A DNA stretch of 15,379 bases from an uncultured Clostridia bacterium (GCA_934122125.1 CAKOVW010000029.1:1-15379), one strand, 5' to 3'; counted from the first letter of the stretch, positions 1 through 6,744 are shown. Notes: generated by a model from the sequence alone, not told the origin. A program made the numbers and translations.

Positions 1-9
1 ATAAGAAAA

Positions 10-107
10 GTGGCTTCGCCACATGTACAGGGTTGCTTTGCAACCCGTACAGCCCAAGGAAACTTAACCTTGTTGTATAGCAAAAATCTTCGATTTTGCC
101 TATACAA
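10..107. repeat. Cluster of palindromes upstream of murA
   Basis: At least three tight hairpins follow one another here: GTGGCTTCGCCAC at 10-22, a GGGTTGC/GCAACCC stem with a TTT loop at 30-46 (extended by GTAC arms to 25-50), and a long near-perfect palindrome at 73-107 with TTGTATAG and CTATACAA ends. The first two are much richer in G and C than the surrounding DNA. No open frame with a ribosome site is visible. The block sits between an unseen upstream gene and the terminator at 113-139. It resembles an interspersed palindromic intergenic repeat, but a single copy cannot show that. Confidence 0.5.
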
Positions 108-112
108 TAGGC

Positions 113-139
113 AAAGGCAGAGAAAAAACTCTGCCTTTT
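113..139 (+). terminator. Rho-independent terminator of an upstream gene
   Basis: A perfect 10-bp stem (AAAGGCAGAG at 113-122, CTCTGCCTTT at 129-138) closes an A6 loop and ends in a short T run. It would end a forward transcript entering from the left of the window and isolates murA from it. Confidence 0.75.
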
Positions 140-159
140 ACATTTTACAAACTAATATC

Positions 160-188
160 TTGCAATAAAGCATAAAGTATGGTATAAA
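160..188 (+). promoter_or_regulatory. Sigma-A type promoter of murA
   Basis: TTGCAA (160-165) and TATAAA (183-188) are separated by exactly 17 bases. The predicted start near 195 gives a short leader before the GGAGGT ribosome site at 208-213. Confidence 0.6.
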
Positions 189-220
189 AGTAGAAGAAAA
201 TAAAAATGGAGGTAATTCCT

Positions 221-1480
221 TTGGATAAATTAGTAATAAGCGGACCTACAAAATTAAAAGGTGAGGTAGTAATAAGTGGAGCTAAAAATGCAGCAGTTGC
301 AATATTACCAGCTACTTTATTAGTTAATGGAGTATGTAGAATTGAAAATCTACCTAATATTAGCGATGTAAAAATGTCATGTAAAATACTAAATGAATTG
401 GGAGCTAAAGTTACATGGCTATCAGATAATGAAATTGAAATAGATACAAGAAATATTTGTTGCACACAAGCACCACTAGATATGACTAGCAAATTTAGAG
501 CGTCATATTATTTGTTAGGAGCTTTACTTAGCAGATGTGGACAAGCAGAGGTGGGGCTTCCAGGAGGATGCAACTTAGGAGCAAGACCAATAGATCAACA
601 TATCAAGGCATTTGAAGCACTAGGAGCAAAAGTTACAGTTGCACAAGGAAAAGTAACTGCAAAAGCCAAAAAAATGGTAGGAACATCAATATATATGGAC
701 GTGGTTTCTGTTGGAGCTACAATTAATGCAATGCTTGCAGCAGTATTAGCAGAAGGTACAACAACAATAGACAATGCAGCAAAAGAGCCACACATAGTTG
801 ACGTCGCTAACTTTTTAAACACTATGGGAGCAGACATTCGTGGAGCAGGTACAGATGTTATAAAAATAAATGGTGTTAAAGAATTAAAAGGAAATGCTAC
901 ATATTCAGTAGTTCCAGACCAAATAGAAGCAGGAACGTTTATGCTTGCAGCAGTAGCTTCTAGGGGAGATATTACTATTAAAAATTGTATCCCAGAACAT
1001 TTAGACTGTATTACAGCTAAGATACTTGAAATTGGTGGGAATGTAAAAGATATGGGAGATTCTATAAGAGTTACAATGAATAAAAGACCAACAAAAGCAA
1101 TAGTAAAAACTCTTCCATACCCAGGTTTTCCAACAGATATGCAACCACAAATGGGAGTGGTACTATCAATGGCAGATGGCACAAGCATGATCCATGAAAG
1201 CATATGGGAATCAAGATTTCAATATACTTCTGAACTAAACAAAATGGGAGCAAAAATTACAGCACAAGGGAAATCAGCAGTATTTGAAGGAGTTAATGAA
1301 TTAACTGGTGCACCAGTATATGCAACAGATTTAAGAGCTGGAGCAGCACTAATTATTGCTGGAATTGCAGCAAAAGGTGAAACTCAGTTATATAATATAG
1401 AACATATTGATAGAGGATATGAAAACATCGAAGAAAAATTTAGAAAGCTAGGAGCAAATATACAAAGAGTTACAGAGTAA
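221..1480 (+). CDS. murA: UDP-N-acetylglucosamine 1-carboxyvinyltransferase
   Basis: MurA transfers enolpyruvate from phosphoenolpyruvate to UDP-GlcNAc, the first committed step of peptidoglycan precursor synthesis in the cytoplasm. The product is 419 residues, the usual family length. Key residues are visible: Lys22-Asn23 in SGAKNAA, the active-site Cys117 in GGCNLGARPID, and Asp306 in GFPTDMQ. The Cys rather than Asp at the loop predicts normal fosfomycin reactivity. The chosen start is TTG at 221: the frame is open from an ATG at 206, but that ATG overlaps the ribosome site GGAGGT (208-213), which is well spaced for TTG 221, and the family normally begins MDKLVI-like, as here. It leads a forward run with walJ 15 bases downstream and has its own promoter at 160-188. 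Confidence 0.96.
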   Translation: MDKLVISGPTKLKGEVVISGAKNAAVAILPATLLVNGVCRIENLPNISDVKMSCKILNELGAKVTWLSDNEIEIDTRNICCTQAPLDMTSKFRASYYLLGALLSRCGQAEVGLPGGCNLGARPIDQHIKAFEALGAKVTVAQGKVTAKAKKMVGTSIYMDVVSVGATINAMLAAVLAEGTTTIDNAAKEPHIVDVANFLNTMGADIRGAGTDVIKINGVKELKGNATYSVVPDQIEAGTFMLAAVASRGDITIKNCIPEHLDCITAKILEIGGNVKDMGDSIRVTMNKRPTKAIVKTLPYPGFPTDMQPQMGVVLSMADGTSMIHESIWESRFQYTSELNKMGAKITAQGKSAVFEGVNELTGAPVYATDLRAGAALIIAGIAAKGETQLYNIEHIDRGYENIEEKFRKLGANIQRVTE

Positions 1481-1495
1481 AGGACGAATACACAA

Positions 1496-2287
1496 ATGTT
1501 TAAATTTTGTAGTTTATATAGTGGAAGTAGTGGAAATAGTTTATTTGTGCAAACTGATAATACTAAAATTTTAGTTGATGCAGGCGAAAGTGCCAAAAAA
1601 ATTGAAACAGCTTTAAATAGCATAGATGTAAATATAAATGAAATTGATGCAGTTCTTGTAACACATGAACATTCAGATCATATAAAAGGGCTAGCGACAA
1701 TATCAAAAAAATTTAACATACCAATATATGCAAATAAAGAAACATGGGAAGCAATGCCACAAGTTGCGGAAAAAACACAAAATCAAAATCTATTTAATGT
1801 AAATGAAAATTTTGAAATAGGTGATTTAAAAGTAATTCCTTTTAGCATACCACATGATGCAGCAAACCCATGCGGATTTAATATATTTTATAATAATCAA
1901 AAAATTAGTGTAGCAACAGATATAGGTCATATGGATAAAAAAATAATAAAAAATTTAGAAGAAAGTTCCTTTATATTATTAGAAGCAAATTATGACCCTA
2001 ATATATTGTCATACTCAAGGTATCCATATTCTTTAAAGCAAAGAATAGCAGGACCAAATGGACATTTATCAAATGAAGCAGCGGGAAAAACAATTTCATA
2101 TTTATTAAGTTCAGGATTACAAAATGTTATGTTAGGACATTTAAGTAAAGAAAATAATTTTCCAGAGCTTGCATATAAAACAGTTATTGATGAATTATGT
2201 GCTAATAATTTTGATGAAAATAAAATTAAAATAGGAGTTGCAAACCGTTCAAATCCAAGTGAAATATTGAATTTAGAGGTATCATAA
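1496..2287 (+). CDS. walJ: WalJ/YycJ family metallo-beta-lactamase fold hydrolase
   Basis: The 263-residue product has the metallo-beta-lactamase signature THEHSDH (His57, His59, Asp61, His62), which binds two metal ions, and an N-terminal SLYSGSSGNS stretch typical of the YycJ branch. In Bacillus this gene sits in the WalRK operon and is linked to coordination of wall metabolism and cell division. Its substrate is not firmly known. No walRK genes are seen here. The gene lies between murA and rlmH, and the walJ-rlmH linkage matches the Firmicutes arrangement. The ribosome site AAAGGA (1479-1484) is rather far from the ATG, so coupling with murA is possible. A cytoplasmic phosphodiesterase or nuclease-like activity is inferred from the fold only. 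Confidence 0.88.
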   Translation: MFKFCSLYSGSSGNSLFVQTDNTKILVDAGESAKKIETALNSIDVNINEIDAVLVTHEHSDHIKGLATISKKFNIPIYANKETWEAMPQVAEKTQNQNLFNVNENFEIGDLKVIPFSIPHDAANPCGFNIFYNNQKISVATDIGHMDKKIIKNLEESSFILLEANYDPNILSYSRYPYSLKQRIAGPNGHLSNEAAGKTISYLLSSGLQNVMLGHLSKENNFPELAYKTVIDELCANNFDENKIKIGVANRSNPSEILNLEVS

Positions 2288-2767
2288 ATGTTACATATTG
2301 ATTGTATATGTGTTGGAAAATTAAAAGAAGATTATTTAAAAAATGCAATATTAGAGTATTCAAAAAGACTTTCTAAATATTGCATTTTTAATATTGTGGA
2401 ATTACAAGATGAAAAAGTTCCATCAAATTTGAGTGAAGCGGAAAGGCTTAAAATAATTGAAAAAGAAAGTAATAATATTTTAGCAAATATAAAAGAAAAT
2501 AGTTATGTAATTGCCTTAGACTTAAATGGAAAACAATATACATCAGAAGAGTTTTCAGAAAAAATAGCGCAAATTACACAATATTCTTCACATATTACTT
2601 TTTTAATTGGTGGAACATTAGGAATGTCTAAAAGTTTGTTATCAAGAGCAAATGAATTAATATCATTTTCAAAAATGACATTTCCACATCAATTAATAAG
2701 AGTATTTTTATTAGAACAATTATTTAGAGGCTTTAAAATTCAACATAATGAAACATATCATCATTAA
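2288..2767 (+). CDS. rlmH: 23S rRNA (pseudouridine1915-N3)-methyltransferase RlmH
   Basis: RlmH methylates N3 of pseudouridine 1915 in helix 69 of 23S rRNA in the assembled ribosome, using S-adenosylmethionine. The 159-residue length fits the family exactly. The SPOUT-fold knot is visible as FLIGGTLGM near residues 105-113, followed by the conserved FPHQLIRVFLLEQL segment, and the protein ends in ETYHH, close to the usual PYHK or PYHH tail. The ATG begins directly after the TAA of walJ with no spacer, so translation is probably coupled. It is the last gene of the forward run starting at murA. Confidence 0.95.
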   Translation: MLHIDCICVGKLKEDYLKNAILEYSKRLSKYCIFNIVELQDEKVPSNLSEAERLKIIEKESNNILANIKENSYVIALDLNGKQYTSEEFSEKIAQITQYSSHITFLIGGTLGMSKSLLSRANELISFSKMTFPHQLIRVFLLEQLFRGFKIQHNETYHH

Positions 2768-2777
2768 TATATTGGTA

Positions 2778-2900
2778 TTGTAGAGGAAATTTTAAATTAT
2801 AATAAATTGGGGGCACTATAATTATTAAAATAAATAGGGATTTTGCCTATGAAAAAAACATATATAGGGGATATATGCACAAGAGAAATTTCCTCTACAA
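2778..2900. other. Nested inverted-repeat element, possible structured RNA
   Basis: A perfect 15-bp inverted repeat (2778-2792 with 2886-2900, TTGTAGAGGAAATTT and its complement) encloses three further hairpins: 2795-2801 with 2817-2823 (G-rich loop GGGGGCAC), ATAGG/CCTAT at 2834-2850, and CATATAT/ATATATG at 2859-2877 with an AGGGG loop. Together they would form a four-way junction. No T tract follows the outer arm, so it is not an ordinary terminator. It lies between the convergent genes rlmH and spmB. A small non-coding RNA, a 3' structure on the rlmH transcript, or a short MITE-like element are all possible. No clear target-site duplication is seen. Confidence 0.45.
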
Positions 2901-3099
2901 AAATAAAATCATTAATCTAAAATTTTCTTTAAAATCCTTATAGCTAAAAATTTAGAAATTAAATTTTTAAGAATAAAATATAAAGAAATAAAAATTATAA
3001 TTTGAAATAACATATTATTTGTCCTTTTTTTTAATAAAAGTTATGAATTAAAATCTAAAAATATATTACTACCACTTTTTAAATTTGTCAACAAAAATT
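2901..3099. other. AT-rich convergent intergenic spacer
   Basis: This spacer between the hairpin element and the spmB stop is extremely AT-rich. The only structure I see is an all-AT hairpin near 2945-2970 (TAAAAATTTA with TAAATTTTTA). I see no gene, no strong terminator and no promoter. Confidence 0.5.
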
Positions 3100-3627
3100 T
3101 CACGACATAATTCGACAAATCACTACAGAGGTAATCATTCCAGCTAAATCAGCTAATAAAGCCGCCAATAAAACAAAGCGGATTTTTTTTATTTTAACAC
3201 AGGCTGTATAAATAGCAATTGTATAAAATGTAGTTTCAGTAGAACCCATAATTGTAGAGGTTATAATACCTATTAAACTATCAACACCATAATTTTTCAT
3301 AATATCTACAGCAACACCAATAGAGGCACTACCAGAGATTGGTCTTAACATGGCTAAGGGCAAAATTTGACTAGGAATATTTAAAATATTAGTAACCGGT
3401 GAAATAATAGAAATTATAAAATCTAAAACACCAGAACTTCTAAGAAGTCCAATTGCTAAAAAAATTCCTAATAAAGTAGGAAATAATTCAACAACTATTT
3501 GCATGCCTTCCTTAGCCCCATCTAAAAAAGTATCAAATACTTTTACTTTTTCTTTTAAGCCATATAAAATAATAATTATTATTGTAGCAGGAATTGCAAA
3601 AGCAGACAAAAAATTAATTATTTGCAT
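3100..3627 (-). CDS. spmB: Spore maturation protein B
   Basis: SpmB acts with SpmA in the spore envelope and is needed in Bacillus for full dehydration of the spore core and heat resistance. The molecular activity is unknown. The 175-residue product is an integral membrane protein with a hydrophobic segment at about residues 3-22 and several further helices, in the nucleoside-recognition (Gate) domain style. The family segments FPTLLGIFLAIGLLRSSG and LRPISGSASIGV are present. The start has a good site, AAAGGAG, a few bases upstream of the ATG. It follows spmA by 25 bases and is in the same transcript. The usual Bacillus partner dacB is not adjacent. Confidence 0.93.
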   Translation of the reverse strand: MQIINFLSAFAIPATIIIIILYGLKEKVKVFDTFLDGAKEGMQIVVELFPTLLGIFLAIGLLRSSGVLDFIISIISPVTNILNIPSQILPLAMLRPISGSASIGVAVDIMKNYGVDSLIGIITSTIMGSTETTFYTIAIYTACVKIKKIRFVLLAALLADLAGMITSVVICRIMS

Positions 3628-3652
3628 ATTAACTCCTTTTAATCAAAAATTT

Positions 3653-4231
3653 TTATTTGTGCATTTTTATTAACAATTTAGTTGCACTAATACCCACAAA
3701 AGCGGCAACAACTGTTGCAACCCAAACTTGAATAATAATTCCACTAGGAGAACTAGAACCTAAAGAACTTCTAATTGCAATTACATTTGTTGGTATAAGC
3801 TGTAAAGATGCAGTATTTATAACAATAAACATGGCCATTGAATTGGTTAAGGTATCTTTTTTGGGATTATCTTGTTGCATGGTTTTCATAGCTTTTAATC
3901 CAAGAGGTGTAGCTGCATTTCCAAGTCCAAGCAAATTTGCAACCATATTCATAGAAATTTCATCCTGTGCTTGTTTATTATTTTTTAATTCTGGAAATAA
4001 AAAGTTAATAAAAGGCTTTAAAGCCTTGCTTAAAATATTTATTAAACTTGTCTTTTTTGCAATTTCCATTATTCCATTCCATAAACAAATAGTACCAAAA
4101 AAAGTAAGGGTTAACTGAACAGCAGAATTAGCAGAATCAAAAATTCCGTTACTTGCATTTTCAATATTTCCAGAAACAAGAGCATATATAATTGAAATTA
4201 AAATAAATGCAGGCCAAATTATATTTAACAA
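3653..4231 (-). CDS. spmA: Spore maturation protein A
   Basis: SpmA is the partner of SpmB in spore core dehydration. The product is 192 residues with membrane helices at both ends and the conserved MNMVANLLGLGNAATPLGLK stretch typical of the family. I place the start at TTG 4231-4229, not at the in-frame TTG at 4252, because the strong ribosome site AGAGGTGAT lies between them with proper spacing for the inner TTG, and because the upstream TTG would fall inside the likely promoter (4254-4282). The resulting MLNIIWPAFI start matches the family pattern. The first of the two-gene spmAB unit, it is divergent from the abrB-like gene. Spo0A-box-like motifs lie just upstream of its promoter. Confidence 0.92.
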   Translation of the reverse strand: MLNIIWPAFILISIIYALVSGNIENASNGIFDSANSAVQLTLTFFGTICLWNGIMEIAKKTSLINILSKALKPFINFLFPELKNNKQAQDEISMNMVANLLGLGNAATPLGLKAMKTMQQDNPKKDTLTNSMAMFIVINTASLQLIPTNVIAIRSSLGSSSPSGIIIQVWVATVVAAFVGISATKLLIKMHK

Positions 4232-4253
4232 AAAATCACCTCTATTATTCAAT

Positions 4254-4282
4254 ATTATTCTAAAGAAAGTTTTTTATTACAA
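4254..4282 (-). promoter_or_regulatory. Candidate promoter of spmA-spmB
   Basis: Read on the minus strand, TTGTAA (4282-4277) and AATAAT (4259-4254) are 17 bases apart, giving a predicted start near 4247 and a short leader to TTG 4231. In Bacillus spmAB is transcribed by sigma-E. I see no convincing sigma-E promoter here, so the sigma-A reading is tentative. Confidence 0.35.
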
Positions 4283-4289
4283 AATGACT

Positions 4290-4306
4290 TTCGACAAAAT
4301 TCGACT
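4290..4306 (-). promoter_or_regulatory. Tandem Spo0A-box-like motifs upstream of spmA
   Basis: On the minus strand AGTCGAA (4306-4300) and TGTCGAA (4296-4290) repeat with a 10-base period. The second matches the Spo0A box consensus TGTCGAA exactly. They lie directly upstream of the spmA -35 element, the usual position for activation. Confidence 0.5.
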
Positions 4307-4356
4307 ATCAAATAAAAGAAAATTACAAAAAATGTTAATTTTTTATTTGATTTTAC

Positions 4357-4385
4357 TTGCAATTACAAACTTTTTATGTTATTAT
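4357..4385 (+). promoter_or_regulatory. Extended -10 promoter of the abrB-like gene
   Basis: TTGCAA (4357-4362), 17-base spacer, TATTAT (4380-4385), with TGT directly before the -10 giving an extended -10 element. The predicted start is near 4392. Confidence 0.6.
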
Positions 4386-4402
4386 CTAATATAGATTAAA
4401 TT

Positions 4403-4419
4403 TGTCGAAAATTGTTGAA
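4403..4419 (+). promoter_or_regulatory. Tandem Spo0A-box-like motifs downstream of the abrB promoter
   Basis: TGTCGAA (4403-4409, exact consensus) and TGTTGAA (4413-4419, one change) are spaced 10 bases apart, just after the predicted transcription start. Bacillus subtilis abrB has two tandem boxes at the same place, where Spo0A-P represses it. Confidence 0.6.
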
Positions 4420-4434
4420 ATGAGGAGGTGTTGT

Positions 4435-4683
4435 ATGAAAGCTACAGGAATAGTAAGAAGAGTTGATGAATTAGGAAGAGTAGTTATCCCTATCGAACTA
4501 AGAAATAAATTTAACATTGCAGAAAAGGATCCAATTGAAATATATGTTGAAGGCTCTAATATAATACTAAAAAAATATGAACCAAACTGCATATTCTGCG
4601 GAAATTCTAAAAAATTATCAGAATACAAAGGTAAACTTGTCTGTGATAAATGTCTAGAAAAATTATCAGAAATTAAAGAATAA
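4435..4683 (+). CDS. AbrB/SpoVT-type transition-state transcription regulator
   Basis: The 82-residue product begins with the swapped-hairpin AbrB DNA-binding domain (residues 1-45, with DELGRVVIPIELR) and ends with two Cys pairs, CIFCG near residue 44 and CDKC near residue 68, a small possible metal knuckle common in clostridial members. Such proteins bind DNA as dimers or tetramers and repress stationary-phase and sporulation genes. The start is the ATG at 4435 behind AGGAGGTG (4423-4430). An upstream in-frame TTG at 4402 would lie inside the Spo0A-box region and is rejected. It is divergent from spmA and convergent with rsmI. The promoter and boxes at 4357-4419 suggest repression by Spo0A-P at sporulation onset. 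Confidence 0.92.
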   Translation: MKATGIVRRVDELGRVVIPIELRNKFNIAEKDPIEIYVEGSNIILKKYEPNCIFCGNSKKLSEYKGKLVCDKCLEKLSEIKE

Positions 4684-4691
4684 AAATAGAT

Positions 4692-4727
4692 AAAAAATAG
4701 TGTAATAAAAACTACACTATTTTTTTT
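4692..4727. terminator. Bidirectional terminator between abrB-like gene and rsmI
   Basis: TAGTGTA (4698-4704) pairs with TACACTA (4713-4719) and is extended by A and T runs on both sides, so it can end transcripts from either strand. The TAG stop codon of rsmI (4719-4717) lies inside the stem. Confidence 0.8.
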
Positions 4728-5547
4728 GTATAAAATTTTGATAAATTTCATTTTTACTAACATTTCTGTCTTTAGCAATTTGCTTAATAATCTCCTTTTT
4801 ATCTAAACCCAAATTTTCATAAAAACTATAATGTTCCTCTAAACTCATTTTAGAAAAATCAACCTCATCAGCATTTTCGTTTTTATTTAAGTCTAAAATA
4901 ATTACATATTCGCCTTTAGGTTCTTTCGACAAAGTTATTAATTCTGAAATTTTGCCATATATTTTTTGCTCATGAATTTTTGTAAGTTCTCTTACTAAGC
5001 ATCCCTGAACATCTCCAACATTTTCTAAAATATCTTCTAAAGTTTTTTGCAATTTGTGTGGGGCTTCATATAAAATAACAGTCTTTTGTTCTTTAATAAT
5101 TTGCAATAATTTTTCTTTACGATTTTTCTTATTTAAAGGTAAAAAACCATAAAAAGAAAATTCAGTTGTAGAAATTCCAGAAACAATTAAACTATTAATC
5201 AAAGCGCATGCACCAGGAATGGGAATAACTTCAATATTATTTTTGATTGCCTCTTTTACAATTTCCTCACCTGGATCAGAAATACCAGGAGTACCTGCAT
5301 CTGTTACTATTGCTATATTTTTGCCAGCTAATACTTTTTCAATTAAACCCTCAGATTTCACATCTTCATTATGCCTATGATAACTAATCATTGGTTTGCT
5401 AATTTTAAAATGATTTAGCAATTTTAATGTTTGTCTTGTATCTTCAGCTGCAATTAAATCAACATTTTTTAATGTATCTATTGCACGAAAAGTCATATCA
5501 CTTAAATTACCAATTGGTGTTGCTACTAAATAAATTTTTCCAGACAT
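4717..5547 (-). CDS. rsmI: 16S rRNA (cytidine1402-2'-O)-methyltransferase RsmI
   Basis: RsmI adds a 2'-O-methyl group to C1402 in the decoding centre of 16S rRNA. The 276-residue product has the tetrapyrrole-methylase-type fold: YLVATPIGNLSDMT at the N-terminus, AEDTRQTLKLL, and the SAM-site stretch TDAGTPGISDPG near residues 81-92. The C-terminal extension after residue 225 ends in a short helical region as in other Firmicutes. The ATG is preceded by AAAGGAGGG. A likely promoter lies at 5571-5599. The related gene trmN6 is upstream on the same strand, as in Bacillus yabB-yazA-yabC, but the gene yazA that normally lies between them is absent. Confidence 0.95.
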   Translation of the reverse strand: MSGKIYLVATPIGNLSDMTFRAIDTLKNVDLIAAEDTRQTLKLLNHFKISKPMISYHRHNEDVKSEGLIEKVLAGKNIAIVTDAGTPGISDPGEEIVKEAIKNNIEVIPIPGACALINSLIVSGISTTEFSFYGFLPLNKKNRKEKLLQIIKEQKTVILYEAPHKLQKTLEDILENVGDVQGCLVRELTKIHEQKIYGKISELITLSKEPKGEYVIILDLNKNENADEVDFSKMSLEEHYSFYENLGLDKKEIIKQIAKDRNVSKNEIYQNFIQKK

Positions 5548-5570
5548 GGAGCCCTCCTTTTAATAATATA

Positions 5571-5599
5571 AATATATCATAAAAAAGTGTATTTGAAAA
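5571..5599 (-). promoter_or_regulatory. Candidate extended -10 promoter of rsmI
   Basis: On the minus strand TTTTCA (5599-5594), 17-base spacer, TATATT (5576-5571), with TGA directly before the -10. The arrangement closely resembles the promoter in front of the trmN6-like gene. Confidence 0.45.
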
Positions 5600-5631
5600 T
5601 ACTTGCAGATAATAAAAAACAATAATAATGA

Positions 5632-5715
5632 AAAAACATTATATTACAGCAACAGCTAAAACAACATCTACAAGAAAAAGATGAAAAACAAGTTAAGACT
5701 AATAGCAAACAATAA
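5632..5715 (+). pseudogene. Possible 3' remnant of a decayed gene
   Basis: A 27-codon frame with no usable start ends in TAA at 5713. It reads as a Gln- and Lys-rich helical tail (LQQQLKQHLQEKDEKQ). Eight bases later a good forward terminator begins, and a -35-like TTGCAG stands at 5603. This layout fits the leftover 3' end of a deleted gene, but chance cannot be excluded in AT-rich DNA. Confidence 0.2.
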
Positions 5716-5722
5716 TTAGTCG

Positions 5723-5756
5723 TTAGGGTAGGCCTCACAGTCTACTCTAATTTTTT
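5723..5756 (+). terminator. Forward terminator with no complete forward gene
   Basis: TTAGGGTAG (5723-5731) pairs with CTACTCTAA (5742-5750) with one G-T pair, followed by T6. It implies a forward transcript in this gap, either a small RNA starting after 5603 or the remnant gene above. Confidence 0.6.
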
Positions 5757-5760
5757 GCAT

Positions 5761-5793
5761 AAAAAAAGTATGTGCACTCGCAGATACACATAC
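5761..5793 (-). terminator. Terminator of the trmN6-like gene
   Basis: On the minus strand GTATGTG (5793-5787) pairs with CACATAC (5774-5768), followed by T7 (5767-5761). It lies about 130 bases past the trmN6 stop and would separate trmN6 from rsmI. The stretch 5794-5919 shows one more weak hairpin (AACTTGT/ACAAGTT near 5800-5827) and no gene. Confidence 0.65.
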
Positions 5794-5919
5794 ATCATCA
5801 ACTTGTTCACTGTGATTAACACAAGTTTGTTATATTTTATAGTAAAATGATAACACATAATTTTGTATTTGTCAAATAATAATTTTTTAAGTAGAGGTTT
5901 GAAATTGACAATTGTGGTT

Positions 5920-6657
5920 TTAAGAATGATTATATATTTTCAACAATTCTTTTGTATAAGTTCCATCAGAATTATAAATATATAAGGGGTTATCAACTTT
6001 TAAAAATGGTTTTGCATTTTTAGTTGCCTTAATTAAAACTAAGTTTGGAGCTTTACTACTATTAGGTTGTACCAGCTTTAATTCTTTGGGTTCCAATTTA
6101 TATTTTCTAAAAATAGATAAAATATCTACTAATCTTTCAGGTCTATGAACCATATAAATACTAGATTGGTCCTTTAACAAATAACTAGAAATTGAAATAA
6201 AATCTTCTAAGTTAGCAGTTATTTCATGGCGAGAAATAAGTTTTGATTTAATTTCATTTATTCCACCAGTACCTTTGGTCTTATAAGGCGGATTTGTTAC
6301 TATAACATCAAAGGAATTTTGTTCATAAATATTTTTTAAATTCTTAATATCTTCACAAATAATTTCTATTTTATTTTGCAAATTATTTAATACAATGCTT
6401 CTAGTAGCCATATTAGCAACATCTGCTTGAAGTTCTACTCCAACGAATTTTGTAGCCTTAGTTTTAGCAGAAAGCAAAATAGGTAGAATTCCAGTGCCAG
6501 TTCCTAAATCAATAACTCTTGAATTTGATTTAATATTTTTTGCAAAATCAGAAAGTAAAACGCTATCCATACCAAAACAAAAACCACTTTTATTTTGTAT
6601 AATTTTTAAATTATTTAATTCTAAATCATCAATTCTTTCATTTTCTTTTAATTCCAT
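5920..6657 (-). CDS. TrmN6/YabB-type tRNA adenine-N6 methyltransferase
   Basis: The 245-residue protein is a class I SAM-dependent methyltransferase: motif I DLGTGTG at residues 50-56, acidic motif II around VGVELQ, and the adenine-N6 catalytic motif NPPY at 122-125. The N-terminal stretch with FCFGMDSVLL is characteristic of the TrmN6 (YfiC) and YabB group, which methylates A37 of tRNA-Val in E. coli. The exact target in this organism is inferred. The site GAGGT precedes the ATG. It is placed upstream of rsmI on the same strand, as in many Firmicutes, and is divergent from tRNA-Arg. Its promoter region resembles that of rsmI. Confidence 0.88.
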   Translation of the reverse strand: MELKENERIDDLELNNLKIIQNKSGFCFGMDSVLLSDFAKNIKSNSRVIDLGTGTGILPILLSAKTKATKFVGVELQADVANMATRSIVLNNLQNKIEIICEDIKNLKNIYEQNSFDVIVTNPPYKTKGTGGINEIKSKLISRHEITANLEDFISISSYLLKDQSSIYMVHRPERLVDILSIFRKYKLEPKELKLVQPNSSKAPNLVLIKATKNAKPFLKVDNPLYIYNSDGTYTKELLKIYNHS

Positions 6658-6671
6658 AAAATACCTCTATA

Positions 6672-6700
6672 TAACTATATCATAAAATCATACTTTTGAA
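6672..6700 (-). promoter_or_regulatory. Candidate extended -10 promoter of the trmN6-like gene
   Basis: On the minus strand TTTTCA, 17-base spacer, TATAGT preceded by TGA. The flanking sequence shares about 15 bases with the rsmI promoter region. It overlaps the upstream part of the oppositely oriented tRNA-Arg promoter. Confidence 0.45.
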
Positions 6701-6705
6701 AATAC

Positions 6706-6734
6706 TTGCTAAAAACAAAAAAATATTGTATTAT
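6706..6734 (+). promoter_or_regulatory. Promoter of tRNA-Arg
   Basis: TTGCTA (6706-6711), 17-base spacer, TATTAT (6729-6734). The predicted start near 6741 lies four bases before the tRNA, which fits a stable RNA promoter. It probably also serves tadA, tRNA-Ser and the following gene. Confidence 0.6.
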
Positions 6735-6744
6735 ATAAATACAT

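Noticed and set aside
595..1203. 202-codon minus-strand frame
   Set aside because: It is wholly antisense to murA, has no ribosome site, and arises from the codon pattern of the real gene.
3831..4118. Forward frame of 95 codons inside spmA
   Set aside because: It is antisense to a clearly identified conserved gene, with no ribosome site.
4921..4935. TTCGACA inside rsmI as a further Spo0A box
   Set aside because: It is a single copy inside a coding region with no second box at 10-base spacing and no promoter nearby.
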